The notes under the pieces: generated by a model
The model's input: only the letters and a program-made list of their open reading frames with translations
What the model was told of the DNA's origin: nothing
Databases searched by the model: none
Made by a program: the position numbers and the translations under genes
In this document: one piece after another, positions 47,301-55,079 of the stretch
Layout: every line of letters starts with the position of its first letter
Numbering within the stretch: the stretch's first letter is position 1
Assembly (NCBI GenBank): GCA_039621445.1
Contig: CP154956.1
Location: 66,108,257 to 66,172,256 of the forward strand
DNA length: 64,000 nt
Source: Euglena gracilis
Lineage: Eukaryota > Euglenida > Euglenophyceae > Euglenales
Direction of reading: 5' to 3'

Positions 47301-50300
47301 CAGAAATCAACAATACCTCACCAAATCAGGTCTCAGAAGTTGCAGAAATTTCGAAATTTTTGAGAAATTTCCCTTAAAAATGCACACAAAATAAACCTCC
47401 CCGTGACGATGACCTTTAAAAAGATGGGTAAGAACCGGGGGGGGTGGTGCTTAGACAAGGGTGGTGCTTAGACAAGGGGGGTTATGAACTTTGGTCCGCA
47501 CATGTCATAGCGCAAAAAACCATTTTAATGATCCATTTGTACAACTCCGCAAATGGACCAGGGAATTTCTTGTCGGCTGGAAAAAGGTGCTGGCTGGAAA
47601 TAAGGCATTGACTGGATCCCCCCCCCCAGGGTGGGGTGCGCTTTAAGCAAATCTCTGAAATGGACCATTCAAAAAAATCCAGCAATGTTCATTGGGGGAG
47701 GCTTGCCCAGGGTATTAAGTGAGTGAGGAGGGGCAGTGCATAGCACCCCCCCCCCTGGCTGAAGGCGCTGGGGCCGAAAATGGAAAATTGGCTGGTCGGC
47801 AAGCGCCATCCAAAACCGCGGGGGGTATGCCTGCTATGGGCAGGTGCCCCATAGCACAAGGCACCCCCTCCCCCTGGGTTGGTAAAAAAAGAAGCGTGGG
47901 TCTTTGGGCTATACGTACGCGCCGCCCCGTCCGCCCCCTCCTGGCTCCCTGGAGCCTGCGGGGTCAGTCGGGGGGGGGGCTCCGGACCCCCCCCACCTGT
48001 CCTTATATCGAACCCTGATCCAGGGTCAGGGGGGGTTTGCTGAGCTCTTATCTCTTTAGAGTCAGAGCGAAGCTAACCATCAGGGAAAAGGGGGGTAGAA
48101 CCCCACATCCCCCACCCCTGGGTAGGTAATGAAAACCGCGGATTATCACCATGACCCCGGCCCGGTTCCCAGTATTTTTTTTTCAGTCGCAAGCGACTGG
48201 ATCCGAGTTTCCGAACCACCTCCATTTGACCCCCAACTCCCTGCCAGGCCCGAGTTATTCACCCGCGATGGGGTCCAAACTGGGTGGGATTCGCCACCCC
48301 CCCCCCCGCTTTCGACTCAGAACATTTCACCGGGGTGAGATTTTCAGTCAAAAAATCAAATTTTCGAAAATATCTCGAGAAAATGTACATTATTTCCGGA
48401 AGTGTCGGTCAGATGAAATGTGCCCCTGGAGGGCCTCTATCACCCCCCATTCGTCGTTTTGGCCGCCGACACACCTGGCCCGTGTTTTTTTGTGGCCCAA
48501 AACGGCCACTTTGGGGTGTTTTTGGGGGGGCCATTTTTTGGTCAAAAAAACTGATTTTTTCAAAATATCTCGACAATGAAGCAAACTCAAAGGAAATGAA
48601 AGGAAAATTGAATTGATTTTTTGACCGAAAATCTCACCCCAGTGAAATGGTTGAGTCGAAACCGGGGGGGGGGGGGCGAATCCCACCCAGTTTGGACCCC
48701 ATCGCGGGTGAATAACTCGGGCCTGGCAGGGAGTTGGGGTCAAATGGAGGTGGTTCGGAAACTCGGGATCCAGTCGCTCGCGACTGGAAAAAAAAATACT
48801 GGGAACCGGGCCGGGGTCATGGTGATAATCTGCGGTTTTCATTACCTACCCAGGGGGTGGGGGATATGGGGCTTTACCCCCCCCTTTTCGCCAGTGGCAA
48901 GTGAACAAGGTTGGAGGAGAAAAGGAAAGTGGTGGTTGTGAAGTTTTAATGAACGGTAGCACTGGGCAGTCATCTACCTTATTTAATTTTTATTTCTGTG
49001 GTGTTTGCCTTCAAAGGTGCAAAGTTGTGCTGTACAGGCTGGGTAGTGGGGGGACCCAGTGATTCTTCATTGCTGAAATTTCTTTAAAATGCGTTTATCA
49101 GTTTTCAAATTATGAGGCCACGAGGATCATGTCTCAAAACGATGAATTTGCAATGCTTTCCTGGTTTCTCAACTTATTTTCATTTTTCTAAATTTATTTT
49201 GTTCAGACCTGTTCCAGGTAAAATCCTGCACCCAAATGGGCTGGGGGGATGGGCAGTTAGTTGGGGGGGGGGGGTTCAGCCTAATGCTCTTTCTAGCGAA
49301 CCAAATATTCCTGCCGGACCCTCCCCGGATTATCAGTGTGGGAGTTCTTTAGGTACTCTAAGCCCATAAAGGATACAGCACTTCCGAAATTTTTTTTGAA
49401 CCAGAATCATTTCTTTTGCACCTTTTGGGACAATAAACTGGTCAGCCTGACCACACTGCTGTTCTGGACTTCACCCCTTAGCCCATTTGATTCGACCCAA
49501 ACCTGGATGAGTCGGCCCCCTAAGGGGTGCGTCATGCTGTCCCAGGTGTTGAAGGGAATTCTTGCTTTTGAATACCCTTGAAAAGGCTAGACCGCAGCAA
49601 TGATGAAGCCACGTGATGAATGGAAAATGAATGGCCTACGTGCCGTAACCTGCAGCAATCGAGCCACACATGTGTGCCCCCCTGCAGGTACGGATGGATC
49701 CATCCAACAGGCGGTCGATGCGTGCAACGCCGCCACCCGCCCCCATTCGTTCCTCTCCGTCACCAAGCAAGGCTTGGCCGCCATCGTCCACACCAATGGC
49801 AACCCAGATTTCTTTGTGATGCTGACGGGTACCTTGTGTGGTACTCAATTGTGTATTTGCAGGCATCAGAGCAGCCATAATTTCGTTGTTTGGTTTTACA
49901 TATATGAATACATATATTACGAATATTTATTTGGCATTTGCTGAATGCCTTCGATCTTTTGGCGATGGATCTGATCTAGCTGGATCTGTAATGGCCTTTT
50001 TTGCCATGCTTGTTTTTGACCGTTTTTGGCCCCCGTTTTTTGCCATTTTTGGACAAAATCTCGAAAAATCTCGATTTTTCAACCGAAGCTTGCTCTTTCC
50101 ATCACGGTTGAAGTTGGGCACTTTGAACACTGCAACAATTGAGCAAAAAAGGAACGAATGCCCTGCTCTGAACTAGAGACATTCTTTGGGGGATCCCCAA
50201 GGGCATCCCTTTGACACCAAGAGGGTTAGGGGATTGTCTCTGATTTGTTTTTGCTTGCCATGTTTGTCAGAGTGGTTGTGAGGAGGGGTCTTCCAACGAA

Positions 50301-53300
50301 AACCAACGGAAGGTGTATGTTTAAGCCTTGTGTTAATTTGTGTCTTTTCCCAGGCCAGCCCTGGACACCCTGGACGCCTTGTGTTGGAGGTGCCAGGCAG
50401 CAGCTTTTTGCAACCAACCCAAATTTTCATGTGAATGCAATATTTGATGTCGGAAACGAACAGTTTCATCAGCTGCTCCTTTCATCCACCCTCACCCATC
50501 TATTTGCAATCAGTAAGCCCGCAAGCAATTTGGGGCTTGTACGCAGTTTGGCTCATTTTTTTGGGCGGAACACCGCACCGGCCGGGAACGCTTTCCCTTG
50601 CCGCCGGCCCAGGTGGGGACAGCGGCCCCAACTATTCCGCGGAGAAGGTGGCGGAGGCCCGGCGGGGCCTTGAGAAGGCGGGCCTGCGGGCCGCCGTCGG
50701 CATCGACTGCGCACACAACGCCGCGGACGACCTGGAGCGGCAGTGCCGCATCGTGCGGGAGGTGGCGGCGTCCATCTCCCAGGGCCAGGGGTTGGCCGCC
50801 AGCCTCTTCTCACATTCAGCTTTCACACAAATCTGTGTTGGTGGGGCTGAGCCCCTCCCCTCCAATATATGAGAGACCCACAGAGCCAAGCCCTGCTCCA
50901 GGGACTCCGGTCCAGGCGGTACTCATCGAGTCTTACCTGCAGGGTGGTGCGCAGGTTTGCTGTCGGGGGCTTTGTTGGCAGTGGGTGAGGGAAAGAGGGG
51001 TCTGTTCAAAGGAATGCTCAATTTTTTTTTAAAAAAATTGGGGTGGGTCTCTGTAACCTCAGGCAAAGGCTTTTTGATTGCACAATTTCCCATTTGTTTG
51101 GCCACAACGTTTCCGCCAAAGGGTCAAGAGACAGAAATGCATCCTGCTGGGGGTTTGAAATTACATTCATTTTTTGCATATTGCAATGCACATTTTTCAG
51201 AAAAAAATTAAGATAGAGTTTTTTAGAAACTGGGGGGGGGGCGTAATTAGCCATGAGGACCATTGTTTGATTTTCAGGCTCTGTGGATGAAAAAGAAGAA
51301 TGGAAGTTCTGTATTTTGCCTTCAGAACGTTTCAGTCTGTTCTGCAATTTTCTGAAAAATTCTGCAATTTTTCGAGTGGCACGTCGTCATGGGGGTGCAT
51401 TATTTGGGCAAAAATTTCGAAGTCAAAAATTGACCCAAAATCTTTTCCACAGGCTCTAATGGTCACTTTTTTGGCAATTTGGGTGCTTTTTTTGGTATGT
51501 TTTCCACATTAATATCATCCATTTTTGCGATTTTTTTTGCAACGTTCCTGTTGATTTTTTCCTCTTCTTTTCCTTTTGCCTTCACAGCTGCCAGAGGGGG
51601 GGGGTTATTATTTGGGCGGCCGAAGTCGGTCCTCGGGGGTGGTTTATTATTTGGGGGATAATGAATTTGTGGGGGGTTATTATTTGGGGGGTTACCCCCC
51701 AAATCATACCCCCCCCCCAAGCAGCACTCCCCTGAGGGTCCAGCTTCGATCAAGGTGTTTATCCCCCCTGCCAAGGGCTTCGCACATGTTGCCACCAAGT
51801 GTTAGAAAGGATAGACCAGCAGTGCAGCGGTTTCTTTTTTTGTCATTTTTTTGATTTGGTGTGCTTACAGTGATAATTAAGAATTGGGTCAACCCCCTCC
51901 CAAATATAAAGCCCCCCCGGCTTTATATTTGGATGGAATTTCAAGACCCAAACTCAAACTTTTTGGGTGGCCTGCACAAATTTCGACGCCGTCAACTACA
52001 TTCAAATACCAATTTTTCACCAAAAATTGTGTATTTGGGATTAATTTTTGTAATTTGTATAGTATTTGGCCACTGTCAGCCATTTTTAGGCCATTTTTTG
52101 GTCACTGTTGAGAACCCCCACACCAAGTAAACCCACCCCCCTCCCAAATAACACCCCCCCCAAATAACACCCCCCCCCTGTTTTCCTTTGGTTTTCCATG
52201 TAAAAATAACACCCCCCAAATAACACCCCCCCCCCTGGGGGCCCAGTTTGGGTGCCCAAATAACACACCGGGGGGGTGTTATTTGGGGGGGGTTTAAGAC
52301 CCCCCCAAAACAAGGCCCCCCCAAAATAAGACCCCCCCTGGGCCGATCGAGCAAAGATCCAAAAATAAGACCCCCCCCAAAAATAAGAGCCCCCTGGAGG
52401 TTTCCAACAACGGACCCAAAAAGAAGACCCAGGTCTTATTTTGGGGGGGGTTTACTTCGGCGATTTTGGGCATCATTGGGCCAGGTTTTGGCTGCAAAAA
52501 TAATTAATTACTGAAGCGGCCAAAAGTGTCCCAAACTAGCCTGAAATGCCCCCAAAATAGCTCCAAACAATTGAAAATTGTCGAAGATGGCCCAAAATGG
52601 TCCATAATAGCACTGAATGGCACAAATTGGCGCAAAATGGTCTGAAACAAATCAATTAAATAATAGGTGGGTGACCAGCAATGGCTCGTTTTGGACTAAT
52701 GACACATTTTCTGCATATTTTTTGTTTATTTAACGCATATTTCCACAAATTTTAGCGCATATTTGGAGGGCCTTGCAGCGCATATTTCCCTCGCACATCA
52801 TTGGTTGAAGTGGAACTTTTTGGAAGTGGAAAATTTTTGGGCAGAATTTCCAGACCTGGGAGGGGGAGGAGGTTCATGTTTGGGGGGGGACTTTTTTTTG
52901 GGATATTGAACAGGACATGGTTCCTTTAACTTTACGTTCCGGGTTTCGTTTCGACGCCCGAATGGACGCCTGAATGTGAAGCCCTCCCAGAGTGCATTTG
53001 AAGACATGGTCTGAATTTTTTTAGGAAGAGAAATTTTGCACATTAGATGGATGCATTTGACGTCAAGATTGCAATGGAAACCCGGCCACCCTGAAAAAAT
53101 CAAACTGCATTGCACCACACCACACACAAAAAAACGCCTGGTTATTTATTTTCAAAGGACAATTATTTTCGACTTCTGAGAAGTCGAAGTTTCTGTTTAA
53201 AGCGCAATTTGCTGGTCTGTTATTCCCACCGCACAAGCTCCCACCGGTTGCATTGTTTCTTGAGAGGAAAGCTATTTTCAGGCTGGAAAGTCACTGGGAT

Positions 53301-53482
53301 GGACCCCTCGTTTGACTCAGGAGGTCCGCAGCGACAAGAAGCCATCGGGCAGTTTGTCCGTGACAAGTCCTTGTTTGGATTGGAGCACCACGGAGGACCT
53401 TTTGGCCGAACTTGCCAAATCTGTCAGGGCCCACCGCGCCACAAATGGATATGTCCCCCCTGCTAAAAAGCAGCGGCTTTGA
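37994..53482 (+). CDS. Class I DAHP synthase-like protein, seven exons, 5' end not found
   Basis: Joined exons 37994-38127, 41500-41637, 43719-43774, 49688-49828, 50613-50783, 50902-50954 and 53321-53482 give 855 nt, 284 codons plus stop. They align by eye, almost without gaps, with the last three quarters of AroF/G/H and Aro3/Aro4 enzymes. Those condense phosphoenolpyruvate with erythrose 4-phosphate in the first step of the shikimate pathway. Conserved signatures are [62 protein letters not shown] and a C-terminal TEDLLAEL. In E. coli AroG numbering (from memory), residues corresponding to Arg92, Lys97, Lys186, Arg234 and metal ligand Asp326 read Gln, Thr, Ala, Thr and Ser. The GPCSIHD motif and about 90 N-terminal residues were not located. 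Introns are 3372, 2081, 5913, 784, 118 and 2366 bp. Three donors are inferred to be GC. It may be a pseudoenzyme or an intron-containing pseudogene. Confidence 0.82.
38128..39600. other. Intron sequence, nothing recognised
   Basis: This AT-rich part of the first DAHP synthase intron carries several homopolymer T runs. Frames at 38476-38911 are open on both strands but show no motif. Confidence 0.5.
39625..39872. mobile_element. Half copy of the foldback element found at 48077
   Basis: The segment follows the right arm of 48077-48898: TCTGACCCCAGCAAAATGG, a G run, CCAGTTTGGACCCC, GGATCCAGTC and CTCGCAACTGAAAAAAAA, then GGTGTCCGGGGTCATCAGTG and ATTACCTTCCCC. The matching left arm is absent or too diverged to see. 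Confidence 0.65.
39873..40160. mobile_element. Inverted-repeat element, GGGGTGCCTGCC type
   Basis: CTTGGGGTGCCTGCCTGGGC with ATCCAAGG at the left (about 39898-39932) is mirrored by TGCCTGCCCAGGCACTCCAA with GGCACCCC at the right (about 40085-40122). The core is GTGCCGGGCGCTTGGTCAAA with CATTTTGGGCCACTTTTTGC. No coding frame. Confidence 0.6.
40755..41078. mobile_element. Inverted-repeat element with GCTTGTGCTTA ends
   Basis: The left end holds CACGACCAGGCTTGTGCTTA. The right end holds TAAGCACAAGCATGACCAC, its imperfect reverse complement with an 11-bp perfect core. Inside, GGTGCCTGCCCCTAGCAGGC (near 40879) and GGTGCCTGCTAGGGGCAGGC (near 41001) are inverted copies, each next to G or C runs. 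A related fragment is at 47820-47890. Confidence 0.7.
41341..41394. repeat. (AAC)n microsatellite
   Basis: About 17 AAC units with a single AGC interruption, 105 bp upstream of DAHP synthase exon b. A GTA/GTAGTAG-rich stretch precedes it from about 41220. Confidence 0.95.
41500..41637 (+). CDS. DAHP synthase-like, exon b
   Basis: The acceptor is GCTTCTCAG/CATGG. Joined to exon a it gives [20 protein letters not shown] and then [20 protein letters not shown] with SGRTSD, equivalent to the family's INEGLRLARRLL..GLP..EFLDTISPQYLADL..GARTTE. The Glu of EFLD and the Arg of GARTTE are kept. The donor is inferred as CCCAG/GCTTGG (GC type, phase 2), and the join adds one Pro relative to the family. 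The boundary is the least certain of the set. Confidence 0.75.
42005..42534. mobile_element. TAAAC(n)AAAT-terminated inverted-repeat element, ATACAAA type
   Basis: The left end reads GTAAACCCCCCCCCAAATAC with three direct repeats of C(n)AAATACAAA. The right end reads TTTTGTATTTGG, a G run and TTTA, its inversion. Nested inside are C(n)AAATATAAAAC blocks (about 42093-42112 and 42452-42500), a copy of the GGCGCTTCGCGC hairpin on the minus strand at 42118-42130, and a G/T-rich run at 42250-42312. No coding frame. Confidence 0.72.
42250..42312. repeat. G-run/GTG tract
   Basis: Runs of seven to eleven G separated by single T or TGT. The + strand could form G-quadruplexes. It lies inside the 42005-42534 element. 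Confidence 0.85.
43719..43774 (+). CDS. DAHP synthase-like, exon c (56 bp)
   Basis: This short exon encodes [18 protein letters not shown], a near-exact match to the family's [18 protein letters not shown]. It shows that the catalytic Lys of GFKNG is replaced by Ala. The acceptor is TTCCAGAG/TCAAG (or two bases earlier). The donor is inferred as CAACAG/GCGTGC, phase 1, a GC donor. With it the join to exon d restores GTDGS with no length change. Confidence 0.78.
43775..44570. other. Intron sequence, nothing recognised
   Basis: Part of the 5.9-kb intron between DAHP synthase exons c and d. From about 44270 it becomes a low-complexity run of ATTTTGGNCATTT and AATTTGGGTAA words. Confidence 0.5.
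44578..44710. repeat. CCATC/CCATT-rich degenerate repeat
   Basis: Irregular ATCCACTCCATC and TCCATTTCATC words directly precede the telomere-like repeats. The same CATCCACTCCAGTAT wording recurs at about 45375-45418, after the telomere-like block, so the two may flank one duplicated or inserted segment. Confidence 0.7.
44711..44773 (+). repeat. Interstitial telomere-like repeat, (TTAGGG)n, array 1
   Basis: About ten TTAGGG-type hexamers with GATTAGGG, GACAGGG and GATAGGG variants, on the + strand. The sequence is TTAGGG, not the plant-type TTTAGGG. Confidence 0.92.
44887..44957 (+). repeat. Interstitial telomere-like repeat, (TTAGGG)n, array 2
   Basis: About eleven TTAGGG-type hexamers in the same orientation as array 1 and 113 bp downstream, with GATAGGG, GATAGAG and GTCAGGG variants. 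Both arrays lie inside an intron of the DAHP synthase-like gene, so they do not mark the chromosome end. Confidence 0.92.
45232..45338. repeat. Two GC-rich hairpins sharing GGTTGGGTCGC arms
   Basis: GGTTGGGTCGCAGCCGACCG..CAGCCGCGACCCAACC is followed, after ATTGCCT, by a longer relative opening GGTTGGGTCGCGGCGGGCCG and closing GGCCGCGACCCAACC. Each folds on itself, and the first arm of one also pairs with the last arm of the other. Confidence 0.8.
45577..45882. mobile_element. Right-truncated copy of the 422-bp TIR element
   Basis: It opens with CAGGGTTTGATATAAGGAGG, one change from the complete TIR, then follows GCGTACATGGTTTAGGTGGG through the hairpin (here GGCGCTTTGCGCC, 45749-45761). It stops after GACCGCGCCACTGTTTAG. 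The right-hand direct repeat and TIR are missing. Confidence 0.85.
45883..47085. other. Intron sequence, nothing recognised
   Basis: The sequence contains a C/G-run zone at 46080-46200. The 46374-46850 frame is open for 158 codons, rich in Cys and repetitive CAATGGTCC/CAGTTGCA words, but shows no family motif. An AT-rich tail follows. Confidence 0.45.
47088..47486. repeat. GGTGCTTAGACAAGGG inverted and direct repeats
   Basis: CCCCTTGTTTAAGCACC at about 47095 is mirrored by GGTGGTGCTTAGACAAGGGG at about 47183. GATGGGTAAGAACCGGGG recurs at about 47118, 47163 and 47423, and GTGCTTAGACAAGGG twice at about 47447-47480. A copy of the GGCGCTTCGCGCC hairpin is at 47228-47240. Confidence 0.7.
47945..48018. 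mobile_element. Right-end fragment of the 422-bp TIR element
   Basis: A G run, CTCCGGACC, a C run and then CCTTATATCGAACCCTG reproduce the last bases of the complete element, with the TIR slightly shortened. Upstream at 47820-47890 is a fragment of the GGTGCCTGC family (element 40755-41078). Confidence 0.7.
48077..48898. mobile_element. 820-bp foldback element with arms of about 270 bp
   Basis: The left arm, 48077 to about 48360, is inverted as the right arm, about 48615 to 48898. Paired words include GGGTAGGTAATGAAAACCGC with its mirror in GGTTTTCATTACCTACCC; CATGACCCCGGCCCGGTTCC; AGTCGCAAGCGACTGGATCC; and GTTATTCACCCGCGATGGGG. The spacer carries AATATCTCGAGAAAATGTAC and TTGTGGCCCAAAACGGCC. 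No transposase-like frame was found. A half copy lies at 39625-39872 in the first intron. Confidence 0.82.
48899..49680. other. Intron sequence, nothing recognised
   Basis: The final part of the intron before DAHP synthase exon d. The open frame at 49600-49687 is intron run-up to the exon and has no family similarity. Confidence 0.5.
49688..49828 (+). CDS. DAHP synthase-like, exon d
   Basis: The acceptor is CCCCCCTGCAG/GTACGG and the donor GACGG/GTACCT. It encodes [40 protein letters not shown] and FFVMLTG. This is equivalent to GTDG through SVTKQG..AIVHTAGN.D to VILRGG; the Arg of LRGG is Thr here. The join to exon e across a 784-bp intron gives [10 protein letters not shown] in phase. Confidence 0.88.
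50613..50783 (+). CDS. DAHP synthase-like, exon e
   Basis: The acceptor is CGGCCCAG/GTGGGG. It encodes [40 protein letters not shown] and [15 protein letters not shown]. The metal-ligand His of DCAH is kept, but the following SHGNSNK-type motif is lost. It is markedly GC-rich compared with the introns, and codon use is strongly G/C at third positions. The donor is inferred as CCCAGG/GCCAGG (GC type) because it is the only nearby option that gives the phase needed by exon f. A GT seven bases further on gives the wrong phase. Confidence 0.85.
50902..50954 (+). CDS. DAHP synthase-like, exon f (53 bp)
   Basis: The acceptor is CTGCTCCAG/GGACTC and the donor GCGCAG/GTTTGC, phase 0. It encodes [17 protein letters not shown], matching the family's AIIGVMIES.L.EG.Q strand with the metal-ligand Glu kept. 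It lies only 118 bp after exon e. Confidence 0.8.
51594..51719. mobile_element. G-run/TTATTATTTGG repeats
   Basis: GGTTATTATTTGGG or GGTTTATTATTTGG words recur four times, followed by the inverse CCCCCCAAATCATACCCCC. This follows the C(n)AAATA-type architecture of the neighbouring elements. Confidence 0.6.
51902..51930. repeat. Perfect 12-bp hairpin, AAATATAAAGCC type
   Basis: AAATATAAAGCC at 51902-51913 is exactly inverted as GGCTTTATATTT at 51919-51930, with only C bases in the loop. Confidence 0.88.
52128..52296. mobile_element. TAAAC(n)AAAT-terminated element, AATAACAC type
   Basis: The left end GTAAACCCACCCCCCTCCC with AAATAACACC repeated twice is inverted at the right end as GGTGTTATTTGG, a G run and TTTA. 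Two further AAATAACACC words lie inside. It is about 165 bp long and shares its terminal layout with 42005-42534 and its neighbour at 52293. Confidence 0.72.
52293..52456. mobile_element. TAAAC(n)AAAT-terminated element, AATAAGAC type
   Basis: It begins TTTAAGACCCCCCCAAAAC, repeats C(n)AAAATAAGAC three times, and ends GGTCTTATTTTGG, a G run and TTTAC. It touches the AATAACAC-type element directly. Confidence 0.68.
52457..53320. other. Intron sequence, nothing recognised
   Basis: This last part of the final intron has low-complexity GGCCCAAAATGG and GCATATTT words, then ordinary sequence up to the acceptor of exon g. Confidence 0.5.
53321..53482 (+). CDS. DAHP synthase-like, terminal exon g
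   Basis: The acceptor is TTTGACTCAG/GAGG; with it the spacing from ..GGAQ to the SVTS motif equals the family spacing exactly. It encodes [20 protein letters not shown], then [19 protein letters not shown], followed by a short basic tail ending KKQRL and a TGA stop at 53480-53482. The family motif here is SITDACIGW..TE.LL..LA.AVRARR; the metal-ligand Asp of TDAC is Ser in this sequence. An earlier acceptor at 53279-53280 would add 13 residues. Confidence 0.85.
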   Translation, partial: EVRSDKKPSGSLSVTSPCLDWSTTEDLLAELAKSVRAHRATNGYVPPAKKQRL

Positions 53483-53960
53483 CATTAAACATCCACAACA
53501 ACTGTCACATTTCCTTCATTCAAGGTTTGCATGCTTTTAGATGCTTTTTCGGGGGGGCGACATTCTACCTTGGGCGCCAAAGGCACCGAAAGGAAGTGGC
53601 CCCCTTGAGGAGGTGAAACTAGCCTTGCCAAAAGTTTTTGGCCACTTTGGGGGTGGGGGGGCACTTTTGAGGGCAGGGAAACCAGGAAGCACCGCTCTGC
53701 AGAACCGAAGGTCTAAAATTGTCGTACCCCTCTTGCCTCATGGGACCTACTTCTCCCTCCGCCGGCGCGAATAGAAAACTGGTCTTTGACAATATGTTTC
53801 GCCAGCAAGGTCCCTCCGTTCCTGGTCTTCCCCCCCCAAGGTGCCACTGAAGTTTTTCAAAGGGTTTCAACGAAAGATTTAAATTCAAAGAAGAACAGTG
53901 CTGAAAAGGCGCAGCCAAGGAGGCTGGGTAACCCCTTCCCCCTCCCAAAAGCTCATCAAA
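53483..53960. other. Downstream flank of the DAHP synthase-like gene
   Basis: It starts at the TGA and has AT-rich sequence for about 60 bp (TGACATTAAACATCC). No AATAAA signal was seen near the stop. No further gene was identified. Confidence 0.45.
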
Positions 53961-54125
53961 ACACCCCGATTCCCAAAAGTGACAGCCACCCTGGCAGACA
54001 GTGGTCAAAAGAAGACCCCGAAAAGGCCAGAAGCAGCAACTTGCGGGCAACTGCGGCCATTGGGGCCAACAATTTAAAACACACGACGTGTTTCAGCGAG
54101 GCTATTGCAGCCAAAACAGTACTGC
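53960..54125 (+). pseudogene. Retroelement ORF1-like motif, copy 1
   Basis: One frame reads QPPWQTVVKRRPRKGQKQQL followed by AGNCGHWGQQ. It matches the wording of copies 2 and 3 and resembles the basic W-x-x-V-x-R-R stretch seen before zinc knuckles in some LINE/gag-like ORF1 proteins. There is no long open frame around it. Confidence 0.35.
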
Positions 54126-54894
54126 CTCGAGGATAACTGACAAGGGAGGAAGGAACACAGAGGGCAAAACACAAAGGCTTTTTGAGCCGCGAACAAGGCA
54201 TTGCATCACAAGGTCAAAGTGCGGAGGCCGAGTTTTCGAAGGCACCGCAGGCCATGACGGCACAATTCTATGAAGGTCAAATGACTTCTGGGTCGCCAAA
54301 CATCGGACTCCCACGACACAGGAAGGGGGAGGAAGGGACCAAGAGGGCGAAGCACAAGAAGATGGCAAGGAAAACAGGACCTCACCATCTTGCAGTGCGG
54401 AGCCCGAATGGTCCACTGGTATCCCCACCCCTGAATGGTGTTGTGGTTGAGAAAGGGTGGGAGTTGTGAGTTTGAGCTTTTCTCAATGTTTATGCTTCGT
54501 GCTTCTTTTCCTTCTGCATTTTTACCTATTTTCCAAACTTGTTCAAATTGGTTGCCAGGCTGCTGTGGAAACCTTCCTTTTCGAAAAGGGCTTATTTTGG
54601 ACCTTGTCCTCCCTTGTCGGTCTGCCTCGAGGGGGTAGGACAGGGCGAGCGAACTCAAGCAACAAGCGGGAAAGGAGCAACATTCAACTCAATATCCAGA
54701 GCCTCCCGATCCTGTAGGAAATCAAAATGCAAATACGATGGAAAAATTTTCGGCCTGACCTCAATACAACATGAATTCAAGAGATTGGCCATGCTGCCGT
54801 CGAGGGCTTCCCGGCAAAGCCGCCGCCGGAGCTTGGCAACCTGCAGAAGCGGTCCTCGCGCTAAAGACCGTGGAAACCCAGAGAAAAGAAATTT

Positions 54895-55015
54895 CACCCA
54901 GCGGCTACGGTCCTTTGCTGACAGCGGTCAGAAGACGTCGAGGGGAGAAGGAGCAACCAGCAAGCCACTGCGGCCACTGGAGGCAGGGCCATTGGGGCCA
55001 AATTCCAAAACACAC
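54895..55015 (+). pseudogene. Retroelement ORF1-like motif, copy 2
   Basis: One frame reads SGYGPLLTAVRRRRGEKEQP with ASHCGHWRQGHWGQ. The DNA parallels copy 1 (GCAAC..GGCAACTGCGGCCATTGGGGCCAA there, GCAACC..GCCACTGCGGCCACTGG here), about 0.92 kb away. It is probably a diverged tandem copy. Confidence 0.35.
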
Positions 55016-55079
55016 CATGAGTGAAAGGGGGGCATGGCGGCCAAAACCTCACGGGACAAGTCGGCACCGCAGCCCATGA

